Positions 31,423 to 44,537 of a stretch of DNA of 64,000 nucleotides are shown in pieces; positions within the stretch are counted from its first letter, which is position 1, and each line of letters opens with the position of its first letter. The notes beneath the pieces are model-generated. The model did no database searches and was not told the DNA's origin. It saw only the letters and a list, made by a program, of their open reading frames with translations. The stretch spans positions 124,001 through 188,000 of the forward strand of contig NW_026516714.1 in NCBI RefSeq assembly GCF_025766255.1, in the 5' to 3' direction. Made by a program: the position numbers and the translations under genes. This DNA is from Zychaea mexicana (lineage: Eukaryota; Mucoromycota; Mucoromycetes; Mucorales; Lichtheimiaceae).

Positions 31423-34189
31423 GATCAATTGATGAAACCATGAAAACTAAAAAAGAAAAAAAGCCCGAAAGGAGAGGGATGCAACCATGTAAGCACGCTG
31501 CCAGGTACCAGAATAAAGAAAAGCTTCTTTTTGGATGTCTCGTAGAATATTGTTAAACTCAATGACGGTAACGATGCTTGACGTATGGTACTCTGCAAGA
31601 TCTCGATGCGTAGTAAACAGGAAACTATCTGAAACCCTAAACATAATGATTCAGTGATAGACATCTTCTGTTACTACATACTACGACGACGACGACGACG
31701 ACGACGACGACCATGCGTACTGCTACTGCTCCCTCCCTCCCTACCTCCCTCCCTTCTTCATAAAATGCCAAGCGGAGCAGCACATTGCATTTGTTCCGTG
31801 CCAATTATGCTGTCTGTAAGAGGTTTCTGCGCGCGTCCTAACTGCATATAGCATGGTGATTTGAGTAATATGACCTTTGGCCGTCTTCACCAAAAGTCTT
31901 AATGATAAAAAGTTACTCTTTTTCCTTTATAGCACCAAATAGTGGGGGCCTACAAACCACTACTGCAGTATATATGCGCCATGCCTTATTGAATACTTTT
32001 CTCATGGTGCAGACCGTCACTCTGCAGGAGAGAAACTGTCTGATTGGCTGCGCGAGTACATGCTAACTGCAGGTTTTCGCCAAAATAGGAAGATTTTGCC
32101 TGCATCATTGCTGGCGCACAATTTTTCTTACATTTCTGCCACATATAAAAAATAAATACGATTCTGTTTTAGATGAATATCACAAGATAGAATCCCAATC
32201 AGTTGAATTTTTCTTTAATTAGAATTTGCAGGTCTTCTGTCAACAACAAGTCGACCACTGAATTGTTCCGGTTGTTTGGACGTCATTATACAATCCCTCA
32301 GCCTGTTTCAGGCAAGGGATGATGCACGTTATCTTGATTGGTGGAAGATAAAGAAGGATATCCGAACCACGTAGTAGTATATAAACGCCCTATTCTTTAA
32401 AAAAAAAGCAAGTGCATAACCAGATGCAGTGATAGATGTTTAGACCTCCAATGGCCTGTGTCGCTGCTTTGTGATCGTGAAAGTGGCAATTCACTCGTCG
32501 TGCTGATTTATGAGTTTAGAACCGTATCACCGTTAAAGTTTCCAAGTTATACGTGTACCTCGTGCATGTTTCTTTTTACTCCTTCTAATAGTATTTACAC
32601 AAATGGTCGTTATCGTCGTTTCCGCCGTATGCTGTTTTGCATTCTTCCCGGTTAATTTGAGAGTCACCGTTTGATTATCTTTCCATTAGGAAATTATATT
32701 AACCTATGGCTAAAAATAATTATTGGGCATCATCTTCATATACAAGCGAAGCATACACTACAATAAAAAGTGGAGATGTTTCTCGCTCCATGTACCAATA
32801 GAATGTTTTGTCGAATATATACAGGATATCGATTTTTATCCACGACGCTACCCTCAGGAAAAATAAAAAGGGGTGGTCGTTTGCAACGCGCGCGCAAAGC
32901 AAAAAGCCACACTAAAAGATCGATTAATGATCAACGCTCACACTCTTTAGCCAAAATAGGTGCTAGTGGGGCCCCCATCGATCAGCTGCCTGTTGAGTGG
33001 TATCTAAAAATACGGTATATTATACTTCTGTCAGACCGAATTTAAAACTATGTAGAAATGTTTCCAACAAGTCATTTATATAAACTTTAATGACAGCTTT
33101 CCTGTTGATCCTTTTTTTTTCCCGTTCAATAACATATGAGCACGATATGTGAACGCATGTATCTTTCAGTAGAGAGCAAATATTAAATTATGAGGTGTAG
33201 CAAATTGAGCAAGCCTACAGGAGTAACCATAATCACACTGATATTTAATGTTTGGAAACTTACAGATATCACAGATAGATATGTCATCAGATCATATTGA
33301 GCATTTGCTTACATTAAACTGGCCACAGCAACCTCGATATCACTGTCGATTGATAGCTTTCTTTCGTACAGAGGTTGCAGCTACGGAAATTACCATGTAG
33401 TGCTGTTTTATAAGGAATTACGAAACAAATACGTAAATACAAAGCTTGAGCTTTGGAACAGATTTTAGCAATCAAGTAGAAACCCATTCTCAAGGCAGTC
33501 GTCAGACATTTAATAAGCAGTTTGATATCACGAATCTCATTACTGGTATCTAGAAAAGACCCACAATAAATAGATTGCGCGCTTACTTATTGCTTCCCCC
33601 CCGCGTTTCATATACATAGTAAAGCTACATCCACTTGATTGATTAGTTGTTTTGATTTAAAATATGGTGACTGGCATGATTTGATTATAAAGTTTAAAGG
33701 TGGATTGTGATCATTATCAAAACATGTTGATAAACCTCATAGTTGGTACAAGCAAGGAATATAAAGCAGCGCTTCCGGGTGTATTGATGAACTTAGTAAG
33801 TAGGTAAATGACAATCTAAATAATTTGCCGAAACAAGATTGCTGTATTATGTAGCGCTGTCAAACTTTCCAAAAAAAAAAGTGAGAATGATCTCGATCCA
33901 ATTCTACAGCTTCAATGGGTTCCATGATCCAACGCAATATCTGCTATTTAGATGGTAAGAGAGGAAAGGGCTAAACAGAATTAAACACTGAAGCGATATT
34001 TATAGGCTAAATAAAAATAAAAAGCAAGGAGCAGAAACTAAAGCTAATGTCAATATGCTACATACCTCTGTCATTATCCTTTAGAGTATCTGCAATTTAA
34101 CCCGCTTCTGTTACATAAGCCCAAAAAAAAAAGTTTGCAAGAGCAAGGTTAGAACACTCAAAAAAAGATCCAACCAGATTTTTTAATTA
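31423..34189. other. Intergenic region, about 2.8 kb
   Basis: No supported gene. An (ACG)n microsatellite lies at 31683-31711, followed by a C/T-rich block. The rest is AT-rich with short unconvincing frames. Confidence 0.4.
31683..31711. repeat. ACG microsatellite
   Basis: About nine copies of ACG in intergenic DNA, followed by a CTCCCTCCCTAC-type tract. Confidence 0.85.
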
Positions 34190-37100
34190 TTATAATTTCA
34201 TAACGCGTCTAGTAGTTTCTTCTGACAAGTGAGACACTGAACTAGTCCAGCTTGATGTCATCTTTTTTATACGATCTGTCAGTCGGTTCTGATTTGCCTA
34301 GTGACGGTATGTTTAGATGAGTATCAACATGGGCAAGAATACCAGAAAGTGCAAACACTGGCTTCAACAAAACTGAAAGAATTTACCTTCTCCTTGAATT
34401 GATCCAGTGTATAGACGGATTCAGTGATAGACTTGGTGAGGGTCTTTTGGAACTGACCCTTGAAAAACTCGTTACCACGTCGTGCTGCTGCTTGTGATCG
34501 TAGCAGTAATGTCTTGTTTGCCTCATTCATCTTTTGAAGTGCTGCGATCTAATTACAATATCTCAGTCCCTTTTTTTTTTCTATAACTCTTTATCCATTC
34601 AACTTACGAAGATATCGTTATTGGCGTTTTCTGCCGCCTTTTTCTTTGCGTCTTTACTGGTCAGTCCGAGAGCACGGTTGATCATCTCTACCAAGACTGC
34701 TCCATAATTAAACGCCTAATATAAAAACATGCCATAGGATTATCACTTGTTGCCCTTTCGTATATATATATACAATTAAAAAACATGATGTAAACCGAAG
34801 CGAAGCAAATACCTCTAAAGCAATGGAAACCTTGTGGAATAAGTTCCATGATACTACTTCATCTACGAAGCTACCCTCAGGAGACACTACAGCACAAAAC
34901 GTGTTATTAGCGCGTAGATAACACCCCGCCCCCCCCCCTCAACACAAAAAATGTTACACTCAAACCTTACACTCTTTTTCCAAGATCGCACCAGCATTCT
35001 TCAAGTGTTCGGCTGCCTGTTGAGCGTCTAGAAAATCGATATATACTTGTGTCAGACCAAAATTTATAAAAAGTGATCTTTTTCATAGCGTGAAAAGAAG
35101 TGCATACTGTTTTTCCGTGTTGCGGGATCCTTGATTGATACAAGTGCAGAGCTGATTTCACGAATATATTTGGCCACTGCAAATTCTTGTGGCGTCACCT
35201 GTTCATAATAAGTGTTTAGATGCTGTGTCCCTCTTTGACATCCTATATGAATGTATGCACCCCTTTACTAACCTCGCTAGGAACCTCCTTGCGTTGCAAG
35301 AATTCGTTAAATTGCTTTACAATACCGCCTAAATCCTTGTTTTCCTTGGTACTGCATGCTGCGCTTAGGATGTTGAGGATGTAAGAGAACGTTTGCAGCC
35401 ACACTCGCTAAACATTAGAAATATTGCAAGGTTTAGTTAAAAGAATTCATGTCTACCTAGAAAATATAACTTACGTTGGTACTCTTTGTCAGTTTGAATA
35501 GTTCTTCTCCTTTGGGTTGCTCTTCAGAATTGCAGTTCAAGAACACCTTAAAATCACGATTATCAGATTGCTCTTGGACGAAAGCATCTTAAAAAAGTAG
35601 TCAGAATCAATTATATATGTCAGTGCACTGAAAAATAGTTACAAACAGTTTGTTGCGTGCTTCTCTTTACCATCACATTTGATCTTTGATACATCCAAAT
35701 CCTGGAAATATTGTACTGCATATTTCACTTGGAAAGAGGATGCGCTCGATTCGATTCGAGTTAGCTCTACGTTGGTAATGGCTTGTTGGAGGGACGAGTC
35801 GAGGCGTGAGCGGAATTCAATGAATTCTTGAATCTGTCATCATTGTATAAGAAAAGTCTGTTAGTTATCATAATAATCAATGCTCCTTTTATATAATATC
35901 ATACCTTTGAGAAGGTGCCGTATTGGTATGCTTTGACGACCATTTCTGGCGTCTATTATTATAAACAGCATACGTCAGCTTTGGCTGTTTTTTGACACAA
36001 TATTCTTTGTTGCAATAATAGCAAAATTACCTCGACTTGGTTGCTTTTGTATATCATGAGGGATTCGAGCAATAATTGCTCTACTTCATCCAAGCAAGCA
36101 AGGGAAATGAAGCGATCGGTGAAATAATGGCTTTTTGTCGTTATTGTTGTTAGTATCGAATGTAAAACAGCCCAGCGCTTTAAGTTGGGGCATCAATCTT
36201 GAGCAGACTTACATCATTGTATCAAATTGTACTTGTTTGATATCCATGGTGCGGAATATTTGTACAGGACGGTTGCAAACACCTTTATAGAAATTAACAA
36301 CATAAGTCATGGCAACATTCACAAGGTTTCAACATTTGAGAAAACGACCGAGCTTACCAAGCATGGCATAAAGACGAACCAAGGTCAATTTTATATGAAA
36401 GTTGTAGATACTCTTCTCAAGCGCATCTTCCAGGAAAGACACTGCTTGGATCAGGAGAGCAGGGCTCTTGTGTTCGTGATAGAGATCCACCAAGACATGG
36501 CTTGCCAGCAGGACATAATCATCGCCATATTGGTTTTCTGTCTTTTCCAATCCCTCACCTTTGATTTATAACTATCAGCGTACAGTCCAGCATATGCTTT
36601 CTTCTTTTTTTTTTCTGGTTCCACGTTTCCATTCAAGCAGACACTTTACCTAGTGGGAGCGCATCCTGATATGCTTGACACAGTTCGTTAGCAAGGGATA
36701 AACCTTGTTCAAGTGAGAGATTTGATTGCAATCCGAGATATCGTTCTATCTTTCGGACGTTGACATTCTTGTAAACGTTCTTAATGATGGCAGGCTTATG
36801 ACACCAATTCACAGAAAAAAATATGTTAGTTTCTGTAACTCCTGATTCCTACTAGACAATAGCCCTGTAGCTAACCTTTTCTTTGGCTTCATTAATGGTT
36901 GCCTTTAACGAATCAATAAAAGATTTTGCTTTTGATGTGTCTTGTTTCAAAAACGAAATGTACGCTTGGAGGTCTTCGTAACAGCAGGACTTTGATCCAA
37001 ACCGGGAAAAGTATGATAGAATGTTGTCCAGAATAGCTTTTTCATCTAAGGTGCATTTGCATTTTAATATACCAACACTCCTATCACACGATCCGTGGCA

Positions 37101-38374
37101 CTGTTTACCTCCTTTCTGTAACATGTCAAGTCGATAGTCCAGCTCCAACTCTGCCAAAAATGGACCGCGTTTCAATACAGGTGCTTCGAGCGCCTGCTTT
37201 GAAAGCTGCGCAACCAATGCACGAGCTTGCTTTATCAATGCATCATCACTGTTTTCGGTGACCAACGCATCCAAAGCATCAAAGTACGCACGCCAGCTAA
37301 TCCAATCATCCGAGTTTTCGTTTCGCAGTGCTTGTTCGGTCGACTTGAGGACATCTTGCCATTTCTTGTTGGTAAGCAAGAGTTCGGTTTTGATTTGACG
37401 AACTTCAGGATCACGAAGCGATTTTTGACCCAAAGGACCCTCCAACAATGTCAGTGCTTGTTCGTGTTTGTTTTGGTCTAGCATAATCAGTAGATACAAC
37501 CGCATGTGTTCCACTTCATCCAATCGACCTTCTTCCTGTGCTTTCGCCATCATGCGCTCCGCTAATGTATATGATAATGCCGAGTTTTTGCCCTACAGTA
37601 GTAGTTATGAGTATATGTCTGCGTTAATTATGTCGCTTGCACGATAAAGCTTAGATAATCAAGAGCGCGTACCTGGAGTGCCAAGGACATGATTGCCCAG
37701 AACAAATACTTGTTTTGTTTAAAGGTACGGTGTAGCTTTAAAGCAGCAGCTTGTTGACCCTTATAGTCATTGTTGCGCACCATGGCCATGAACCAATGGT
37801 TACCGAACTCTTCGTTCTTTGGTTGTTGGTTTGCTGCATTCTCGTAAAGTTCGACGATTGCATGGTCTAAAAGTTGGTTGTTGATAAGTTTAGTAACACG
37901 TCATTTTTTCTATCTCTCTTTACAGTGCATCTATTACGAAAACGTTACGTTGGCCGAGTTCATTGTAAGCCATGGTACACGCCTGCAAGGTGGCATTGTC
38001 AGTCGGGATCGATTTTTTCACTTGTTGGCATAACGCAGCAGCTTCATCGTCCTTGCCCGTTCGAACCAAAACGACAGCTTTCAAAGCCTAAAATATATTA
38101 ACGTGAACGTGTCAAGTAAATGTTGGCATCGATTAGAACACAATTTTTGTAGCTTGTCCTGTACCTTGACCAAGGGCCAGTCTGGGTTCTTTTTCAGTAA
38201 TTTAGTCGTGTGTTGAAGTGCAAGCTTAGTTTGACCCTCGTCGATCGCCTCTAGTACAATGGTTCAGCACGGAAATAAAAAGTAGTTTTTTTTTTCCCTT
38301 GAGATTCTGGATCGTGCGTCAATAGAATAATTACCGTAAAGAGGACGAAGCTTTTTTTCTGTCATGTAATCCAT
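34190..38374 (-). CDS. NAA25: NatB auxiliary subunit Naa25 (Mdm20-like)
   Basis: Non-catalytic TPR subunit of the NatB N-terminal acetyltransferase, which acetylates Met-Asp, Met-Glu, Met-Asn and Met-Gln starts on nascent chains. I find 20 exons that all keep frame, for 892 residues: 38374-38335, 38250-38165, 38087-37949, 37866-37673, 37592-37109, 37045-36876, 36794-36650, 36558-36358, 36282-36213, 36130-36031, 35952-35905, 35833-35671, 35587-35475, 35407-35273, 35198-35108, 35027-34971, 34886-34813, 34715-34608, 34548-34387 and 34288-34190. Matches to the family in order are MTEKKLRPLY, ISWRAYFDALDAL, RGPFLAELELDYRL, YFSRFGSKSCCYEDL, LASHVLVDLY, KLTLVRLYAMLG and DNRDFKVFLN. It is divergent from the tryptophan synthase gene. 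The last exon is short and less certain. A second ATG lies three codons in. Confidence 0.93.
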
Positions 38375-39450
38375 TGCTGTTCTAAAAAAGCGATCGACAA
38401 GAGGGGGCGGTTGAAAGGCGACGCGACAAATCTTTATTCGGGATTGAAAAAAAAATTAGTGTGCGGATTGTACAGCATACTGAGCCTGATGCCTACTAAG
38501 CAGAAAAGCACAATGAAGTTGTTTCTGATACATACACATGTGTTTATAGAGAATCTAGTTATACCAAGATTGCAGTTGTATGTTGCTACTGTGTTAAGCA
38601 CTTGATGCAACGCCAGAACCAATATGATTCGATATTGATAGGTTCTCGTCTACCTTTTGACGTAGAAAAAATGCATTGACCAACAAGAAGCAGAAACACC
38701 TGTCAATTTGCAGTACAGCACCAGAGATCCAGTAAGTGCGGCAGCAATATGAGGATGCTAGTTATAAGTCAATCTTGTACGTTTCGCCAGTCAAAATAAG
38801 AATTCTTTTAACTATTGATTGTCCAACACGATACCGCAGCTCTATCAGCGAGGAGGGACATCATCTTCAAACAGGTGATGCAATATACGTTAGGATTATG
38901 CATCCGCAAACTGTATACGCTATTGGTGTTGAAGACACACATAGTAGCAAGTAAATGGCAGTCGATGAAGAAAAAGGTGGGATAGATTTAGATCGGTGTC
39001 TTGTGTGATACAGGTACATGATGAACTTGATGTATGTATGTTGACTAATAAAAGACCATCTTACTAAATGAATCTCAGCAGAATAGATGAATTGAGTAAG
39101 TCCACCACGACATGCAATTGTTGGGGAGAAGAGAATGAAAGCACTATTACCACTTAAGAGAAGAATACTTTATTCGAGCTTTATTCAAGAAATCACTTTT
39201 GTCATGCATAAATTAGAGACAAAAATTGGGTCATGCGATGGTGACACATGTTGCCCGGTAGTGAGGACTTAAAATCGTTAATCGGCCTCCAGGAGATTGC
39301 AGAGCGGTTGCGGTCACATCTTCGGCGTTTCAAAAATATGAGTAAAACCTATAAGATGGCAGAGTCATTGATGCCTTCTCTCTCTCTCTTTCCCCCATTT
39401 CTATACGTCGCCCTTCTTCTTGCACTTTATCACTCTAACTAAACACAAAT
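38375..39450. other. Divergent promoter region of NAA25 and tryptophan synthase
   Basis: This 1.1 kb separates two genes transcribed away from each other. A CT-rich block at about 39377-39430 lies just before the tryptophan synthase ATG. No coding frame is supported. Confidence 0.5.
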
Positions 39451-41813
39451 ATGTCTGCTGGTCTTCGTGAAGCATTCGCTACTGCCAAGGCGGAAAGTAC
39501 GTGGAATATTAAGATAAAACCCAATTGTGGAATACAAGTTTCTAAACGTGTTTCCTCCCTTTTTTTTTTTCGCATCCTCACTGTCAACGCGGAACGTTTA
39601 TAGATCGCCCTGCATTTGTCACTTTTGTCACAGCTGGTTATCCTGATCCAGCAACATCCGTTGAAGTCTTGCTGTCTCTGCAACGTGGTGGATCCGACTT
39701 GATTGAACTTGGTAAGATTATGAGGCCTGTACTTGACAACTGACAACAAGTTGCTAAACTTTTTGCACTTTTTTCAGGCGTCCCTTTCACCGATCCTTTA
39801 GCCGATGGCCCCACAATTCAATATGCAAACACTGTAAGTAAACATAACAGCATGGCGTTAGGAAAAAAAAAGTGTGTATAAAGGGAAAGGCGAGCTCACA
39901 CGTCGTTTGAAAAACAGGAATCCTTAAAACACAAAACCGACGTTACCATGTGTCTGCAAATGGTACGCGACGCACGCGCTCGTGGACTGACCGTTCCCGT
40001 GGTATTCATGGGCTACTACAACCCTGTCCTTGCATATGGCGAAGAAAACCTTGTACGCGACTGTAAAGAAGCCGGCGTGAACGGATACATTATGGTCGAC
40101 TTACCACCAGAGGAATCACACACCTTCCGCAACGTCTGCTTAAAGTACGGTCTTTCATTTGTTCCACTCGTTGCCCCCTCGACCGTCGACAGCCGAATTC
40201 CCATGTTGGCCGAAGTCGCCGATTCGTGGATGTACGTCGTATCTCGTCTTGGCGTCACGGGCGCCACCAAAGAAGTCAGCCAGTCCTTGCCTGAGCTCAT
40301 GGCCCGTATCAAAAAGTTCACAGACGTGCCCTTGGCCATTGGCTTTGGCGTGTCTACGCGCGAGCATTTCGAAACGGTCGCTGCTCACGGTGACGGTGTC
40401 GTCATTGGCTCACGTATCATTACTGTGATCCGCGAAGCCGTGGAAGCCAAAAAGGACGTTGCTCAAGTTGTCGAACAGTACTGCTCTGAAGTATGCGGCC
40501 GCAAGCCTGTTGAACTGGCTGCTGCTGCCGTGCAGCCCCAAGCCGATCTCGAAGTGAGCGATGTGGCCGGCAAGGGCATTGTTGTTGGCAAGGAACTCAA
40601 GAGCTTTTACGAACTGACCACGCGTTTCGGTGACTTTGGTGGCGCGTATGTGCCAGAAATTCTCGTCGACTGTCTCACTCAACTTGAACGGTGCTTCATT
40701 GACGCCATCAACGATCCTGAATTCACTGCCGAATTCGAATCGTACTATGACTACATTGCCCGTCCTTCGCGTCTGCAGCTTGCTGATCGTCTGACCGAAA
40801 GCGCTGGCGGTGCTCGCATCTGGCTCAAGCGTGAGGATTTGAACCACACGGGTGCACATAAGATCAACAATGCTGTCGGCCAAATCTTGCTTGCCAAGCG
40901 CTTGGGCAAGAAGCGTATCATTGCAGAGACCGGCGCTGGTCAACACGGTGTTGCCACAGCTACTGTCTGTGCCAAGTTTGGCATGGAATGTGTTGTCTAC
41001 ATGGGCGAAGAGGACTGCAGACGCCAGGCGCTGAACGTTTTCCGTATGCGCATGTTAGGCGCTACTGTTGTGCCTGTTGGCAGCGGCTCGCGTACCTTGA
41101 AGGATGCCATCAACGAAGCTATGCGTGACTGGGTCACCAATGTGTCTACCACGCACTACTTGGTCGGTTCCGCCATCGGTCCCCATCCTTTCCCCATGAT
41201 CGTCCGCCACTTCCAGTCTGTCATTGGTAGCGAATCCAAGAGACAGCTGCAAGAAAAGGCAGGCAAGTTGCCCGATGTCATTGTTGCCTGTGTTGGCGGC
41301 GGTTCCAATGCTATTGGCATGTTCCATCCATTCGTCGAAGACAAGTCTGTCCGCATTATTGGTGTCGAAGCCGGTGGCAGTGGTGTCAACACGGCTCTTC
41401 ACTCGGCTACTCTGACCAAGGGCACACCCGGTGTGTTGCACGGCACACGTACCTACCTGCTCCAGGACGAAAAGGGCCAGATCATCGAGACCCACTCCGT
41501 GAGCGCTGGCTTGGATTATCCCGGTGTTGGTCCTGAACACGCTTTTCTCAAGGATTCCGGCAGAGCTGAGTATCGTGTGGCCGACGATGCCGAGGCATTG
41601 ATTGGTTTCCGTAAGCTTACGCAGTTGGAAGGTATCATTCCTGCTCTCGAATCATCGCACGCCTTGTACCATGCCATTGAAGAGGCAGCGAAGCTCCCCA
41701 AGGACCAGGACATCATTGTATGTCTCTCTGGTAGAGGTGACAAGGACATGCACACTGTTGCAGAAGTCCTTCCCGAGCTTGGTCCCAAGATTGGCTGGGA
41801 CTTGCGTTTCTAA
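39451..41813 (+). CDS. Bifunctional tryptophan synthase (alpha-beta fusion)
   Basis: Catalyses the last two steps of tryptophan synthesis: indole-glycerol phosphate to indole (alpha part), then indole plus serine to tryptophan (beta part, PLP enzyme). There are four exons: 39451-39496, 39604-39711, 39778-39833 and 39918-41813, giving 701 residues, normal for the fungal fused enzyme. The alpha domain shows [13 protein letters not shown], catalytic Glu50 in LIELGVPF and Asp61 in [10 protein letters not shown], and GFGVSTREH. An alanine-rich linker near residues 265-285 leads to the beta domain: [21 protein letters not shown] with PLP lysine near residue 385, [12 protein letters not shown], and [12 protein letters not shown]. 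All introns are in the first 160 codon bases; the rest is one exon. Confidence 0.97.
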
Positions 41814-42192
41814 TTCTCCATCCTTTACATCCTTCCTGCATATAAAAAGCCATATATCCTTTCGTACATTCTCTCTTTCTCTCTCTCATTGTCATGTAAC
41901 ATAAAAAAGCAAGCCATGTAGTTGTCAATATTTTTTTTTCTTTCATGATTAAACAAACAACCATGAACACATACCATGAACATAGTCGATCAGATTCAAA
42001 TAGTATAAGGTAGTTCGTTTGTGGGTGATCTGGGTGGGGAAGGGAGCAGTTGTTAAGATATACATTGGGGTAGTACAGAGAAAACGGGGTGAGATATAAT
42101 ATAGGAACGTACGTATGGAACTAATAGTATTGGCTTGTAAGAGAAAGAGAGAGAGATAGAAAGACATAGCATGTAGTAAGAAAGATAGAAGA
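41814..42192. other. Convergent 3' flanks
   Basis: 380 bases between the stop codons of tryptophan synthase and the MADS-box gene. A CT-rich run near 41870-41887 and T runs are visible; no gene. Confidence 0.6.
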
Positions 42193-43367
42193 TTACTCGC
42201 GCTTAACTCGGCCGAGAGGATCCACAGGCGGTTTCATGTCTGGATATTGCGCCGAAGATGTAGCCACCGAAGAAGGAGACACCCAGTAAGCACCTGCCGG
42301 TGCCATGCCAGAATGCTGTAAAGAAGTGGGGTAGCCACTGTTACCGCCACCAGACATGTTGCTGTACGGTTGGTGAGGTTGGTATAAGGGAGTTGAGTTA
42401 GCATAGGACGAAGCAGGAGCTGGCCCACCACTTGGATACCCGGTGTCATAGCGCGAATTGGAGCCACCGCCCATCATATAAGGCGAAGACGAAGCGTAAG
42501 CAATATTGCTGTCCTGTATCGGTTGTTGTTGTTGTTGCTGCTGTTGCGGTGGTGGTGGTGGATGTGCCAAAGGTACAGTGTTGGGCGAAGCCTAGAAAGA
42601 TACAGCAAAAAAGGTCTTTTTTTGTAAGCCAGCGTTTTTTTTTTTTTACCCACGTTCCATGTATTTAAACTTACATTCATGGCCGCCTTTGGCATCACAG
42701 TTGTGGGTCGCGGCGAAGCAATGCTACTCTCCTCGTCTGCATCGCCACGTACCTATGGCGTTCAAGAAGGCAGTCGGTATGGATACGAAATGTGAGCAAA
42801 CAACGAAATGGAAAAAATCATGCAGGAACACCCAAGGTAAAAAATTACTCACCGATGACGACGAAGCGACGTCGTTTGGAATAGGGTCGGGAGCGTTTAA
42901 ACAGGTTTGAATCAAATTCTTTCCTTCCGGTTTCGTCACCATCGGCTGCAGCTTGGGAGTCGTGAACGTGTACACCAATCCTGTCTCCGAGACGATAAGC
43001 AGCAGCACTTGAGTGCCCGTCAACGTAGAGAGCTCGTAAGCCTTCTCTTCGATAAACCACAGTCAACCGATTCCACGATAAGGGGGAGTGTGTGTTTAGC
43101 TTGTCGTTTTTTCTTTTTCTCTCTTACTTGCCCCAACCCAAACTCCCCCTCCCTTCCCCACCCTCATATTCTTCTTTCAAAAACACAAAAAGAAAAATAT
43201 ACCTTTTTCATAATACCGGCCTTGCGCTTGGAAAAAGTGATATGACGTCTGTTCTTATCTTGAATGTACTCAATCTTGATCTTTTTCCGGCCACTGTGCT
43301 TAACAGGCTTCGTGCTGGTGGCGGCTACGGATGAATCGTCATTGTCGAAATCGTTGGGGTCGTCCAT
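42193..43367 (-). CDS. MADS-box transcription factor, SRF/Mcm1 type
   Basis: Sequence-specific DNA-binding factor of the type I (SRF-like) MADS group, which binds CArG-type sites as a dimer with partner factors. There are four exons: 43367-43203, 43041-42853, 42752-42675 and 42591-42193, giving 276 residues. The N-tail is acidic. The MADS box (about 26-85) has GRKKIKIEYI, NRRHITFSKRKAGIMKKAYE, LTGTQVLLLIVSETGLVYTF and the SAM-like continuation TTPKLQPMVT. An intron lies exactly between MKK and AYE. The rest is low complexity: PPPPP next to a glutamine run, then Ser, Pro, Tyr and Gly-rich sequence, as expected for an activation region. The close match to Mcm1 suggests this orthologue, but paralogues exist in fungi. 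Confidence 0.94.
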
Positions 43368-44537
43368 TGTGTATGTGTGTGTGGTCGGTTTGGTTAGCCT
43401 CTAGGAAAGTAGGAGCAGAGAAGGAGGAAGAAGAAGAAGAGTTGTTGCCGCCGTTGGTTGTTGGGATTCCTGGAAACCAGGATGGATCATTGTTAGATGT
43501 CTTGTATATTGTGTTTTCGTCGCCAGTTCAGAAAAAATAGATATATCAACCCGCGTTCTACAAACCGTTTGGTTCTCCAGGGAGGTGGGTGAACAGTCTA
43601 TGCCAAATACGTATTTGGAAAAAGTGTGGGGGAGAGAGGGAGATGCAAGGTGCGTTGTAATATCTGTGTGTATTAGCTGTGGCTCTGAGTATAGGGCGGA
43701 GGTAGTTTTTCCCTGTTTTTATGCTGCGCTTTTTTCCCTCTCTCTCTCTCTCTTTCGCCGTCATCATCAGTTACACACGGGCGATGGAAACAGATCCATT
43801 CACTTGCGCGTATCCTTTCGTGAGTACTTTGGATGCAATCATTGCCTACAACACCATGGACCCTGCTGCAATAGCTATGAGTAATACAGAATATAAAAAA
43901 TACTTGATCCACCATGTATCTGTGTGTATATTACAGTCGCACGCAGCAATCGTATATGTGCCACTATTATATCGACTTGGCCAAACAGTCGAGCACTGTC
44001 TCGTCGGCTTAGTCTCTTTGCCAAACTCCAGCTACAATCATGTGAGCATAATATTTGCTCAACGAGACCTCTCTGCATTGCATACATTGACCTCCTTGTA
44101 GGAATGTATATCTTTACGGGATACTGTCAGATAATGACGGAGTCAGCTACAGTATGTGCAGACGTTAGATACTACATGCAATGCAAGAATACATCAACTG
44201 TTTCCACTATGCATCGCTCGAATATTTGACATGAAAGTGGTCGGGAACCTTTTTTTAAAAAAGTCTAATGTAATACTGAGAAGCTAGTTATCAACAGAAA
44301 TAAGGTGCAAGATTCACCTGTATCATATATACGACGGTGTGATGGCAATAAGTATGTAGGAATGGACACAAGTCTAATAGATCGAGGTTTCATGCATACA
44401 TGCGTGTATCTTCTTATGTACAGCATGTAGAGTAGAAAGGGTCACCTTTAATTCAATCTTTTTTCTTTTTTGTCGCGTTAATTTTACCACGCCTCGTGTT
44501 CATTGTTTTTACACTGTCTAAAATCATTGTGTGGAAT
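43368..44537. other. Intergenic region
   Basis: It holds the upstream flank of the MADS-box gene and the 3' flank of the B56 gene. Several open frames in the 43.3-44.2 kb part are shadow or chance frames with no recognised domain. Confidence 0.45.
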